A stretch of 64,000 bases of DNA from assembly GCA_016704565.1 (NCBI GenBank), contig JADIZV010000002.1, forward strand, positions 897,692-961,691, written 5' to 3'. Below, piece after piece: positions 16,969 to 25,631 of this stretch. The position numbers were made by a program, and so were the translations under genes. Below the pieces are notes generated by a model, which had not been told where the DNA came from, did no database searches, and worked only from the letters and a program-made list of their open reading frames with translations. Positions within the stretch are counted from its first letter, which is position 1. Every line of letters begins with the position of its first letter. Origin of the DNA: Candidatus Phosphoribacter baldrii (GTDB lineage: Bacteria > Actinomycetota > Actinomycetes > Actinomycetales > Dermatophilaceae).

Positions 16969-17744
16969 CCGACCCGAGGGCGACGTCGTCGGACGCATCG
17001 TCAGCGCGGACACCTGGCGTCCAGGCGGTCATCTTCGACTGGGGCGGCACGATCACGCCGTGGCACACCGTCGACGTGCGCGAGCAGTGGCAGGTGTTCG
17101 CTCGCGGAATGGGCGCCATTGCGTGCCCGCTCAACGACACCGCCTCCGCCGTGCTCACCGCAGAGGACGAGGCTTGGCGGCGTGGCCGGACCGAGGGGAC
17201 GAGTGCCCGTCTGGACGACATCCTGCAGACGGCGGGACTTGACCCGACGCACCCGGCGACGCAGGCCGGGCTCGCGGCATACCGAGAGTTCTGGGAGCCG
17301 CACACGTTCACCCATCCGAACATCCAGCAGGTCTGGGAGTGGCTGCGGGACAACGGGATCCGCGTCGGGGTGCTGTCCAACACGATCTGGTCGCGGGACT
17401 ATCACCGGGGGATCTTCGAGCGGGATGGCGTCCTGCATCTCGTCGACGGCGACGTCTATTCAAGCGAGACACCGTGGGTCAAACCGCGGCCCGAGATCTT
17501 CCTCGCCGCGGCGGCTGCCGTGGGCGCCGACCCCAGCGCGTGCGTCTATGTCGGTGACCGGTCCTACGAGGACGTCCACGGGCCGCAGTCGGTCGGGATG
17601 CGCGCGGTGTGGATCCCCCATTCGGACATCCCGGCTGACCAGCAGGTCTCACACGAAGCGACGCCGGACGCGGTGGCGCACGAGGTGACCGATGTCGTCG
17701 ACATCGTGTCGGCGTGGGCCTTCGGCGGGACCGGGGATGCCTGA
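16965..17744 (+). CDS. HAD superfamily hydrolase
   Basis: 259 residues. Motif I is VIFDWGGTITPW; the usual second Asp (DxD) is replaced by Gly, as in some HAD subfamilies. Motif II is GVLSNTIWS, motif III the WVKPRPEIF lysine, and motif IV VYVGDRSYEDVHG. Probably a phosphatase of a small phosphorylated metabolite. GTG start overlaps the kinase stop, and its own end overlaps the TauE start by 8 bases. Kinase and phosphatase side by side may act on the same metabolite (inference). Confidence 0.87.
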   Translation: MTDPRATSSDASSARTPGVQAVIFDWGGTITPWHTVDVREQWQVFARGMGAIACPLNDTASAVLTAEDEAWRRGRTEGTSARLDDILQTAGLDPTHPATQAGLAAYREFWEPHTFTHPNIQQVWEWLRDNGIRVGVLSNTIWSRDYHRGIFERDGVLHLVDGDVYSSETPWVKPRPEIFLAAAAAVGADPSACVYVGDRSYEDVHGPQSVGMRAVWIPHSDIPADQQVSHEATPDAVAHEVTDVVDIVSAWAFGGTGDA

Positions 17745-18516
17745 CAGCCCGACGGTCTTCGCCTTGCTCGTGGCCGCGGGGTTCCTCGCGGGATGGGTCG
17801 ACGCGGTCGTCGGCGGGGGTGGGTTGATCCAGCTACCGGCGCTGGTGTTGGGGCTGCCGGGGGCGGCGCCAGCGCAGCTGCTTGCGACCAATAAGCTCGC
17901 GTCGATCTGCGGGACGTCGGTGAGCGCGGCGACGTACTACCGGCGGATCCGGCCCGATCTGCGGACGGCGTTGCCGATGGCTGGTGCGGCATATCTGGGC
18001 GCGGTCGGAGGGGCGTTCGTCGGCCTGCACATCCCCAAGAGCGCGTTCAACCCGGTGATCCTCGTGTTGCTCGTCGTCGTCGGTGCCTACACGCTGCTGC
18101 GGCCCGACCTCGGGAAGGTCACCGAGCTGCGGCACTCGGGCACCCGGCATACCTCGTATGCCGTCCTCGTCGGCCTCGGCATCGGGGTCTACGACGGGGC
18201 CCTCGGACCGGGGACGGGGTCCTTCCTGGTGTTCGCACTGGTGGGATGGCTCGGGTATGCCTTCCTGCAGGCAAGCGCGAAGGCGAAGATCACCAACTTC
18301 GCGACCAACCTGGGGGCGCTGACGGTGTTTGTGCCCCAGGGGCAGGTGTTGTGGGTGACCGGTCTGGCCATGGGCGCGGCGAACCTCGTCGGCGGCTATC
18401 TCGGCGCTCGGACCGCGGTGCGGCTGGGCAGTGGCTTCATCCGTGCAGTGTTCGTCCTCGTGGTCGGGGCGTTCATCGTGCGGCTCGGGGGAGCGGTCCT
18501 CGGGGTATGGCCCTAG
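17737..18516 (+). CDS. TauE/SafE family anion exporter (DUF81)
   Basis: 259 residues, almost all hydrophobic, with about eight membrane segments. It opens with the TauE half-repeat AGFLAGWVDAVVGGGGLIQLP and carries the second half-repeat GIGVYDGALGPGTGSFLVFALV. The family exports sulfite, sulfoacetate or related anions. ATG 17737 lies within the end of the HAD gene. An inverted octamer pair (18145-18163) lies inside the coding sequence. Confidence 0.88.
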   Translation: MPDSPTVFALLVAAGFLAGWVDAVVGGGGLIQLPALVLGLPGAAPAQLLATNKLASICGTSVSAATYYRRIRPDLRTALPMAGAAYLGAVGGAFVGLHIPKSAFNPVILVLLVVVGAYTLLRPDLGKVTELRHSGTRHTSYAVLVGLGIGVYDGALGPGTGSFLVFALVGWLGYAFLQASAKAKITNFATNLGALTVFVPQGQVLWVTGLAMGAANLVGGYLGARTAVRLGSGFIRAVFVLVVGAFIVRLGGAVLGVWP

Positions 18517-18619
18517 GAAGGCGAACCGAGGGGCGTGCAGCGCGGCATACCCTGGCTGCTCGGGAGACCCTTCGGCAGGTCCTCATGCCGCGGACCGAGC
18601 CGACTCACAGGGAACTCCT

Positions 18620-18637
18620 AGGTTCGACGGCGAACCT
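18620..18637. promoter_or_regulatory. Inverted repeat just upstream of the ferric-reductase-like gene
   Basis: AGGTTCG-acgg-CGAACCT is a perfect 7-bp inverted repeat ending 8 bases before the ATG at 18645. It is well placed for a repressor site or a hairpin over the ribosome-binding region. No recognisable iron box or other named operator matches it. Confidence 0.45.
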
Positions 18638-18644
18638 TTATCCC

Positions 18645-20075
18645 ATGTCCGCAACGACCCTCATCCCCGCCCAGCAGGGAGTCGGCTCCGGCCAACCTGC
18701 CGCGCGCCGACCCGTGGGGGTCCCCCACACCCCGCAGTGGTGGCGGGACGCGGCCGGCGCGTTCACCTGGCTGACGATGTTGTTTGTCGTGGCGCTCTGG
18801 GTGCGGGGCGGCGGGATCCAGGAGTTGCGCTCCCTCGCCGGTGGCCTTACCACCCTCGGACGGCTGACCGGCATGGTGTCGGCCCAGCTGCTCCTGGTCC
18901 AGGTGCTGCTCATGGCGCGGATTCCCCTGGTCGAGCGGTCCTACGGTCAGGACGAGCTCGCGCGGCGGCATCGCCTCGTCGGGCTCTGGTCGTTCAACCT
19001 CATGTGGGCTCACCTCGTGCTCATCTGGCTCGGGTATGCCGCCGGGTCCGGACTGGGGATCTGGGGCACCATCGTTGACCTGGTCCTCAACTACCCAGGG
19101 ATGCTGCTGGCGTTGGCCGGGATGGTCGCGCTCTGCATGGTCGTGGTCACGTCATTCCGCGCCTCGCGAGCCGCACTGCGGTATGAGTCGTGGCACCTGC
19201 TGCACCTCTACGCCTACCTCGGTGTCGGGCTGGCCCTGCCGCACCAGCTGTGGACCGGGCAGGACTTCGTCGGCAACTTCGCGGCGACCGTCTTCTGGTG
19301 GAGCCTCTGGGGGGCCGCGATTGCCTGTTCGCTCATCTGGCGGGTCGGCCTGCCGATCTGGCGGACCCTGCGCCATCGCCTGGTCGTCGAGCGCGTCTAC
19401 CCCGAAGGTCCGGGTGTCACCTCGGTCGTCGTCACCGGACGCGATCTGGATCGGCTGCCGGTCGGCGCCGGGCAGTTCTTCCAATGGCGCTTCCTGGACA
19501 ACCCCGGTGCCAGCCGCGCCCACCCCTACTCGTTGTCCGCGGCTCCAGACGGCCGATCCTTGCGGATCACCGCCGCCCACCTCGGCGATGGTTCGGCGGC
19601 CTTGGCACACCTCAAGCCCGGCTCGCGGGTCATGATCGAAGGCCCCTATGGGCGCCTGCACGGCGGAGTCCGGCGGCGCCGCAAGGTGCTGCTCATCGCT
19701 TCGGGCATCGGCGTCACACCGATGCGCGCCCTGCTCGAGGAGTTGCCCCAAGGTCCCGGCGACGTCACGCTCGTCTATCGGGCGCGCGAGACCACCGACC
19801 TCATCTTCACCGAAGAGCTGCTCGCGCTGGCCAAGGCGCGCGGGGCCCGGATCTTCACCGTTCTCGGGCGGCGGACCACTCGACGGCCCAGTTGGCTGCC
19901 GGAGAACGCCGCCCACCTGTCGGACGTCGACGCATTGCGCCACCTCGTGCCCGACCTGGCCGATCACGACGTCTACATCTGCGGCAACCCGCAGTGGATG
20001 GACCTCGTCGAGGCAGCCGCACGGGCCGGGGGTGTGCCGCAGGTCAACATCCACGTCGAACGCTTCGTCTACTGA
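18645..20075 (+). CDS. Ferric-reductase-like transmembrane flavoprotein with ferredoxin-NADP reductase domain
   Basis: 476 residues. About six membrane segments fill residues 35-235; histidines in RRHRLVGLWSFNLMWAHL and WHLLHLYAY are candidate haem ligands as in the ferric reductase/NOX family. A cytoplasmic FAD/NAD(P) domain follows: FAD motif HPYSLSAAP, nucleotide-binding IASGIGVTPMRALLEE and terminal ICGNPQWMD. It should pass electrons from NAD(P)H through FAD and haem across the membrane. The FMN-binding protein and ApbE lie immediately downstream in the same direction, so electrons may flow to the covalently bound FMN of the next gene product. Confidence 0.88.
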   Translation: MSATTLIPAQQGVGSGQPAARRPVGVPHTPQWWRDAAGAFTWLTMLFVVALWVRGGGIQELRSLAGGLTTLGRLTGMVSAQLLLVQVLLMARIPLVERSYGQDELARRHRLVGLWSFNLMWAHLVLIWLGYAAGSGLGIWGTIVDLVLNYPGMLLALAGMVALCMVVVTSFRASRAALRYESWHLLHLYAYLGVGLALPHQLWTGQDFVGNFAATVFWWSLWGAAIACSLIWRVGLPIWRTLRHRLVVERVYPEGPGVTSVVVTGRDLDRLPVGAGQFFQWRFLDNPGASRAHPYSLSAAPDGRSLRITAAHLGDGSAALAHLKPGSRVMIEGPYGRLHGGVRRRRKVLLIASGIGVTPMRALLEELPQGPGDVTLVYRARETTDLIFTEELLALAKARGARIFTVLGRRTTRRPSWLPENAAHLSDVDALRHLVPDLADHDVYICGNPQWMDLVEAAARAGGVPQVNIHVERFVY

Positions 20076-20114
20076 CCCCAAAACCACCCTGACCATCACC
20101 GGAAGAGAACCCTC

Positions 20115-20624
20115 ATGCGCCGCATCGTCACCTGGGCATTGAGCACGATCACGACCCTCGTGCTGCTCATGAGCTACCACACGTCCACGTCGAGCACGGC
20201 GTCGACCATCCAGGCCTCCGGCGCCACGGCTGGGACGGGCAGCAAGGGCACGGCCCCGGGCGCGGCTGGCTCCGCCGGCTCGGCTGGCACGGGCAAGGGA
20301 ACGACGGGCGGCGCATCCGGATCGGGTTCGGCGGGCAACAGCGCGACCGGCCTCAGCTTCGCGGGCGCCGCGGTGCCGACGCGGTTCGGCAACGTCCAAG
20401 TGCAGATCACCGTCGTTGACAAGAAGATCACCGCCGCCACCGTCCTGCAGATCCCCAACCGGGACCGCAAGGACGTCCAGATCAACAACCGAGCCGTCCC
20501 GATCCTCAATGCCGAGGCCGTCCAGGCCCAAAGCGCCGACATCGACATGGTCTCGGGCGCAACGGTCACGTCGGTCGCCTACATCCAGTCGCTCCAGTCC
20601 GCGATCGACAAAGCCAACTTGTGA
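20115..20624 (+). CDS. Membrane-anchored FMN-binding domain protein
   Basis: 169 residues: an N-terminal hydrophobic anchor (about 5-20), a low-complexity Ala/Gly/Ser/Thr linker (about 25-80), then an FMN-binding domain (PF04205 type) with the attachment motif MVSGATVTS near residue 150. In this family ApbE links FMN to the Thr of SGAT through a phosphoester. It is probably outside the membrane. GTGA overlap with apbE, the expected modifying enzyme. Confidence 0.87.
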   Translation: MRRIVTWALSTITTLVLLMSYHTSTSSTASTIQASGATAGTGSKGTAPGAAGSAGSAGTGKGTTGGASGSGSAGNSATGLSFAGAAVPTRFGNVQVQITVVDKKITAATVLQIPNRDRKDVQINNRAVPILNAEAVQAQSADIDMVSGATVTSVAYIQSLQSAIDKANL

Positions 20625-21361
20625 GTCGTCGCGCCTGGGTCGAGCACCACATGGGGATGCCGATGAGCATCCACCTTCGCGGCTGCGACCTGACCACCAC
20701 CGAGGTCGAGAAGGCGGTGGCCGCGGCATACCAGGTGCTCGCCCGGATGGACGAGATCTTCTCGACGTGGGCGTCCGGCTCGCAGGTGAGCCGGCTACGG
20801 CGCGGTGAACTCGCGATCAGTGACTGCGATCCCCTGGTCGCCCAGGCCGCCCGGATCGGTGAGCAGGCAACCGAGGCCACGCGTGGCGCCTTCACGACGG
20901 CGTTGCCGGACGCCGACGGTAGGCCGCGCTTCGACCCCACCGGGCTCGTCAAGGGTTGGGCGGTGGACCTGGCCGCCGCGCAGTTGCGGGGACTGCCGGG
21001 GGTGTCGTGGTGCATCAACGCCGGTGGTGACGTCCTGGCCGGCAGACATCACCACGTGCCACCTGTGGGTGAGGCCGCCGCCCCGTGGCGGATCGGCATC
21101 GAGAACCCCCACGACCGCAGTCAGATCGCCAGGATCGTTCCACTCACCGATGGGGCCGTCGCCACGTCGGGAACCGCAGCCCGAGGAGCGCACCTTTACG
21201 ACCCGGCAAGCGGCCTCGCCGTAGGTCGCCCCGGCTCGACGTCGGTCATCGGCCCCGACCTACTGTGGGCCGACATCTGGGCCACAGCATTGTTCGTCGG
21301 GGGCGAGGGGACCCGCGCTGCGTTCGCCGACCACACGGCATACCAGGCGGTCGATCTCTAG
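20621..21361 (+). CDS. apbE: FAD:protein FMN transferase
   Basis: 246 residues, at the short end for ApbE. It opens with the family HHMGMPMSIHL segment and contains DPTGLVKGWAVDLAAAQL, the INAGGDVL flavin-binding motif and VATSGTAARGAHLYDPASG. It transfers FMN from FAD to Thr in its partner, here the FMN-binding protein encoded just upstream. No clear lipoprotein signal is seen, so export may use another route or the start may be further upstream. Confidence 0.9.
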   Translation: MSRRAWVEHHMGMPMSIHLRGCDLTTTEVEKAVAAAYQVLARMDEIFSTWASGSQVSRLRRGELAISDCDPLVAQAARIGEQATEATRGAFTTALPDADGRPRFDPTGLVKGWAVDLAAAQLRGLPGVSWCINAGGDVLAGRHHHVPPVGEAAAPWRIGIENPHDRSQIARIVPLTDGAVATSGTAARGAHLYDPASGLAVGRPGSTSVIGPDLLWADIWATALFVGGEGTRAAFADHTAYQAVDL

Positions 21362-21439
21362 AGCCACCCGCTCGCACGGACCGGACGAGGCGGCCTGAGG
21401 CAAGAGCCCGCGTCCGGTGTGGATGCAGCGCGGGAGAGG

Positions 21440-23449
21440 TCACGGGGCGACGCGTGCGATTCCGTGTGTCAGGTCCTCGGGGGTGGTCACCGGGCGGTCG
21501 CAGACGAACCCACGGCAGAGGTATGCCGCGGGCGCACCGTCCACGAGCGGCCGGTCGGCGAGCAGCGGCACCCCGGGGGTGTCGGGTTGGCCAGCCACGA
21601 AGACCAGACCGGGGGAGGTGCTGGCCAGGACGGCGGCCCGCAATGCGTCGGCTGCCGCACCGGACCCCACGATGGCCACCTGGACCGGCCCGGCCAGCCG
21701 GGCCTCCACGGCGGCGAGGGTCCACCCGGCGAATCGTGGGTCGCGACCGGCAACCGAACCGGCGACGGCCAACGCAGCGTCGGCGAGTTCGAGGTGACGA
21801 GTCGATCCGGTGAGCGCGCCATAGCCGAGCAACGCCATCGCCAGCGACGATTGACCCGATGGTTCGGCATTGTCCGCCGCCGAGTGCGGCCGGGCCGGCA
21901 GCAGGCCCTCGGCGTGCGCGTCGTCGTCGGCAGGAGTGTCGTAGAAGACGCCCGACCCGTCGCCGAACAGGACGACCGCGGTGTCCAGGAGCCGTCCGGC
22001 CTCGGTCAGCCAGCGGGCCGCACCGGTCACCTGGTGCAGCACGAGCAGCCCGTCGATCAGGTTGCCGTAGTCGTCGGCACACCCCGCAGCGGTGCCGACC
22101 ACCCCGTCTCGGGAGGCGCGTCGCAGACGTCCGTCGACGACGTGGGTCGCCAAGATCAGCTCAGCAGCGCAAGCCGCGGCGGCGACGAGATCGGGTCGGT
22201 CCAGCAGCGCCCCGACGTCGGCCAAAGCGGCGATGGCCAGCCCGTTCCAGGACGTGACGACCTTGTCGTCGCGCGCCGGTTGCGGCCGCAGCGCGCGCGC
22301 CGCACGCAGCTGTTCGCGCGCCTGCGCCCACCACCGCGGATCGTCCGGATCGTCGCGCAGCTGCAAGGTCGAACGACCGTGCTCGAACGTCCCGCCCGCC
22401 GTGACCGACAGGAGCGCCGCTGCACGTGCGCCGTCCTCGACGCCCAACACTGCGACCAGCTCGGCGGGCGCCCAAGCGTAGGTCAGCCCTTCGACGCCAT
22501 CGGTGTCCGCATCGAGAGCGGACGCAAATCCGCCTGCAGCAGTGCGTAGTTCGCGAACCACGAACTCGCACGTCTCGATCGCGATCCGAGCCCCGAGCGG
22601 TGACCCGGTCGACCGCCACCAGTGCGCATAGACCCGGGCCAGCAGCGCCTGGTCGTAGAGCATCTTCTCGAAGTGCGGCACCACCCAGCCCGCGTCCACG
22701 GCATACCGGGCGAAGCCTCCCGCGAGCTGGTCGTAGATGCCGCCGCGCGCCATCCCGTCGCATGCGGCCTCGACGAGGGCGAGGGCGTCGCTCGACCCGG
22801 TCCGCGCGTGGTGGCGCAGGAGGAACTCCAACACCATCGCAGCCGGGAACTTCGGGGCCCGTCCGAACCCGCCGTTGACCGGGTCGGCGGCCCGTCCCAG
22901 CCGGGTCGCCGCATCCGCCACCGTATGCCGCGTGATCGGCTCGGCCCCGCCCGGCGCCACCTGCGCTCGCACCGCCGCCATGATCTGGGTGCTGCTCAGC
23001 CGGACCGCCTCGCGGCGGTCGGCCCAGGCCGCGGTGACCGCGTCCAGCAGGCCGAGGAACTGGGCCTTGGGCAGGTAGGTCCCGCACCAGAACGGCTCGC
23101 CCTCGGGCGTCAACATCACCGTCATCGGCCACCCACCCGAGCCCGTCAACGCCAAGGTGGCGGCCATATAGACGGCGTCGACGTCGGGCCGCTCCTCCCG
23201 GTCGACCTTGACGGCGACGAACCCGGCGTTGAGCACTCCGGCAACCTCGTGGTCCTCGAACGACTCGTGCGCCATCACGTGACACCAGTGGCACGCGGCA
23301 TACCCGATGGACAACAGGACCGGGACGTCGCGGCGCCGAGCGTCGGCGAAGGCGGCCTCCGACCACTCCCACCAGTGCACCGGGTTGTCCGCATGCTGAC
23401 GCAGGTATGGGCTGAGCGCTGCAGCCAGTCGATTGGACATGGCCGTCAC
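21440..23449 (-). CDS. Thioredoxin-fold DUF255 protein (YyaL/SPATA20 family)
   Basis: 669 residues from ATG 23449, or 666 from ATG 23440, whose product (MSNRLAAALSPYLRQHADNPVHW) fits the family start better. N-terminal thioredoxin-like domain (DUF255) with CHWCHVMAHESF, then a long (alpha/alpha)6-barrel region as in N-acylglucosamine epimerase or cellulase-like folds. The biochemical role is unknown; SPATA20 relatives are conserved from bacteria to mammals. Convergent with apbE, 78 bases apart. Confidence 0.9.
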   Translation of the reverse strand: MTAMSNRLAAALSPYLRQHADNPVHWWEWSEAAFADARRRDVPVLLSIGYAACHWCHVMAHESFEDHEVAGVLNAGFVAVKVDREERPDVDAVYMAATLALTGSGGWPMTVMLTPEGEPFWCGTYLPKAQFLGLLDAVTAAWADRREAVRLSSTQIMAAVRAQVAPGGAEPITRHTVADAATRLGRAADPVNGGFGRAPKFPAAMVLEFLLRHHARTGSSDALALVEAACDGMARGGIYDQLAGGFARYAVDAGWVVPHFEKMLYDQALLARVYAHWWRSTGSPLGARIAIETCEFVVRELRTAAGGFASALDADTDGVEGLTYAWAPAELVAVLGVEDGARAAALLSVTAGGTFEHGRSTLQLRDDPDDPRWWAQAREQLRAARALRPQPARDDKVVTSWNGLAIAALADVGALLDRPDLVAAAACAAELILATHVVDGRLRRASRDGVVGTAAGCADDYGNLIDGLLVLHQVTGAARWLTEAGRLLDTAVVLFGDGSGVFYDTPADDDAHAEGLLPARPHSAADNAEPSGQSSLAMALLGYGALTGSTRHLELADAALAVAGSVAGRDPRFAGWTLAAVEARLAGPVQVAIVGSGAAADALRAAVLASTSPGLVFVAGQPDTPGVPLLADRPLVDGAPAAYLCRGFVCDRPVTTPEDLTHGIARVAP

Positions 23450-23476
23450 GCTAGCGGCCCCGGGCCGAGGCGTGAC
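23445..23476. promoter_or_regulatory. Interrupted palindrome GTCACGC/GCGTGAC between divergent genes
   Basis: Perfect 7-bp arms, 18 bases apart, with a nested CGGC/GCCG stem. It lies at the DUF255 start, in the 200-base gap before the small membrane protein. It could be an operator or a leader hairpin. No other feature was recognised in the gap apart from the GGAGGTAAC ribosome site at its right end. Confidence 0.3.
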
Positions 23477-23648
23477 CCGTTGGCAGGAAGGTGTCAGGTC
23501 CGCATCCGGCCTGCGTCCGCGAGCCTCCGAACGACCTGGGCGGCCGCACCCTGAGAGGCATCAGCGGCGCCATGCCGCCACGCCCGGAGAGTCGGCAGTT
23601 CAGACCAAGGCAGGCTCACTGTCGGACCCACCGATGGAGGTAACACCG

Positions 23649-23927
23649 ATGAAGACGCTCGCGTTGGTGCTCGTGGCCGTGGCTGCTCTCGTTCTGGCCG
23701 GCCAGCTGGCTCGGTGGCGGACCCGGCCCCGGTGGCAGGTGGCCGCAAGCCTGGTGGCCCTCCCTGTTGCCCTCCTGGTAGCCATCCTTTGGGCTCGGTC
23801 CGGGGTCGATCCGGTCTCGGACGGCTCCTTGGTGATTGCCGTGCTCGTCGGGGCGGCGATCGGGGCGGCCTTCCGGCCCAAGGTCACCGGTCGGCCAACC
23901 GCCCGGTCGTCGGGTCCCGGGACGTGA
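23649..23927 (+). CDS. Small two-helix membrane protein
   Basis: 92 residues, not recognised. Two hydrophobic helices are visible, ALVLVAVAALVLAGQLA at the N-terminus and VAASLVALPVALLVAILWA in the middle; a third weaker one (LVIAVLVGAAIGAAF) precedes a basic C-terminus. ATG 23649 has a good GGAGGTAAC ribosome site, which supports a real gene. The last 44 bases overlap the end of the convergent VOC gene. Confidence 0.65.
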   Translation: MKTLALVLVAVAALVLAGQLARWRTRPRWQVAASLVALPVALLVAILWARSGVDPVSDGSLVIAVLVGAAIGAAFRPKVTGRPTARSSGPGT

Positions 23928-24645
23928 GGCAGTAGAGCGCTCCCGACGGGTCTGACATCACCGTCCAGAAGTCGTGCTCGGCCACCACCCTCGCCCCGAG
24001 AGTGCAGTGGTAAGCAACGGCGGCGGATCGGTCCGAGCACGCCAGGTCCAGATGGATGCGTGGGCCGGCGGGCTGCTCGCCCAGACGCTGGAGGAGGAAG
24101 CGCGCCGACCTCCGGCGCGCCGGAGCCAGGACGGTGAACTCGCGTCGGACCGCTTCGGCCGTCTGCCACCCGGTGAGGCCCGCCCAGAAGGCTGTCTCGT
24201 CCTGGAAGTCCTGCGGACCGATGTCGAGGGCGACCTGATCGGCGATGATGCGCCCACCGGAGGTGTCGGCGATCGCGGGGCGCACTCCTTCGCAGCGCAC
24301 CGGAACCAGGCAGAACGGCAGACCGGCAGGGGAGCGCAACACCTGAAGGGTGTCCAGATCGGCCACAGAAACGGCGCCCAGTTCATGGGCCCGGTCCCGG
24401 GCCGCCTCCAGGTCGGTGACCTCGAAGTCCACGTGCCCTCCGTGGGAGGCATCGCCGACCCCTTGGAGCTTGAGGGTGGCATCGCCTTCGGGCGGGAGGA
24501 AGGTCGCGAACTCGGCGTGCTCACCACGTCGCGGCGAGAGCGTGGTCCCGGTGGCAGCAGTCCAGAACGTCGCCATCGAATCGAACTGGTCCGCGGGACG
24601 GTCGAGGAACGCGGTGACCCAGTGGACGGCATACGGGGCGGTCAT
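23884..24645 (-). CDS. VOC (glyoxalase/bleomycin resistance fold) family protein
   Basis: 253 residues forming two betaalphabetabetabeta modules: the first (WVTAFLDRPADQFDSMATFW to LPFCLVPV) and the second (VALDIGPQDFQDETAFWAGLTGW to SGALYCLTSRDP). Histidines in GGHVDFEV and IHLDLACS are candidate metal ligands. The substrate is unknown. ATG 24645 overlaps the stop of the upstream kinase gene (ATGA), indicating an operon with it and the DUF4439 gene. Confidence 0.85.
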   Translation of the reverse strand: MTAPYAVHWVTAFLDRPADQFDSMATFWTAATGTTLSPRRGEHAEFATFLPPEGDATLKLQGVGDASHGGHVDFEVTDLEAARDRAHELGAVSVADLDTLQVLRSPAGLPFCLVPVRCEGVRPAIADTSGGRIIADQVALDIGPQDFQDETAFWAGLTGWQTAEAVRREFTVLAPARRRSARFLLQRLGEQPAGPRIHLDLACSDRSAAVAYHCTLGARVVAEHDFWTVMSDPSGALYCLTSRDPTTGRLADR

Positions 24646-25631
24646 GGCTGCATCGCCTTGATGATGGCCACCGCGAGGCCGACCCGAGTGGTGGCGGTGG
24701 GATCCGCGGCCAGGTCCAGGGCGTTGTCCATCTCTCGGACGATAGTCCACGCCCTGGCCCGATCCTCGTCGATTTCGGCTGCCTCACAAGCGAGTTCCAT
24801 CCGGCGCCGCAGGGACCAACGGATCTGCGAGCCGGTCCCGAGCTCGGTGGTGCGATTCCACAGCAAGGGGCCGATCTCGAAGGCCGAGTCACCGGCCATC
24901 GGCTTGGGGTCGATGGCCAGCCAGGTCGGCTCCTCCTCCCGAACCCCGGCCAGAACGTTGGCGAAGTGCAGGTCCGTGTGCAACAGCCAGCCCTGGGTTG
25001 TCGGCTCCCTGGCGAAGTCGTCGGCCAGCGCCCGCGCCTGGTCGATGAACCGTCGCGGCACCGGGGTGGTGCCCGCCCGGAGCACCTCGGCGAAGTCGTG
25101 CGCCTGCCGCGCGGCATACGCCGTCAGTCGGGGGACCGTCGCCGGTGCGGGGACCCGCAGCTGGCGCAGGAGGTCACCGATCGTGTGGCATGCGTCGTCG
25201 ATGGGTATGCCGTGCAGGTCGCGGTCCGCGTCGAGCCGCTCGAGCAGCATCGCCCAGCGGGGCGGGTCGGCCCGGAGGAGCCGCACCGCGCCGTGCCCGT
25301 TCCAGTGCCGCAGGGCGAGGTGTTCCGTCGCGGCCTCTAGGTGTGGCCAGGTGATCTTGAGCGCCGCCGGACCGGCCTCGCCGACGACCGGAACGACGAG
25401 TGCACACACCCCGTGTCGGGGTGAACCATCAGGCACGAGTCCCCAATCGGTGCACAGGTCGGCGACGTCCCGGGGGAGTCGACGCAGCCACGAGTCACCG
25501 GTCGCCGCCCCCCGCATCCCGCGCTCGATGAGCAAAGAATCCGCAGGTCGGCTCGCCACCGCCGCGACGATCCCGGCAGGCAGCGAGACCTCGTCGGCCT
25601 GGTGACCAGGAGCCGAGTCCGGAGCCCTCAT
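24642..25631 (-). CDS. Aminoglycoside 6-phosphotransferase / hydroxyurea kinase-like protein
   Basis: 329 residues of the APH(6)-like kinase family (PF04655 type). Catalytic loop LLHTDLHFANVLAG with the base Asp and Asn, and the metal Asp in the family-specific AIDPKPMAGDSAFEIG. Relatives phosphorylate streptomycin or hydroxyurea, but many housekeeping members have no known substrate, so resistance should not be assumed. ATG 25631 overlaps the DUF4439 stop (ATGA). Confidence 0.85.
   Translation of the reverse strand: MRAPDSAPGHQADEVSLPAGIVAAVASRPADSLLIERGMRGAATGDSWLRRLPRDVADLCTDWGLVPDGSPRHGVCALVVPVVGEAGPAALKITWPHLEAATEHLALRHWNGHGAVRLLRADPPRWAMLLERLDADRDLHGIPIDDACHTIGDLLRQLRVPAPATVPRLTAYAARQAHDFAEVLRAGTTPVPRRFIDQARALADDFAREPTTQGWLLHTDLHFANVLAGVREEEPTWLAIDPKPMAGDSAFEIGPLLWNRTTELGTGSQIRWSLRRRMELACEAAEIDEDRARAWTIVREMDNALDLAADPTATTRVGLAVAIIKAMQP

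Noticed and set aside
24642..25631. Kinase gene as an acquired streptomycin-resistance gene
   Set aside because: It is embedded by ATGA overlaps in a local operon, carries host octamers (25112, 25205) and has no mobile element nearby, so it looks like a resident gene of unknown substrate.
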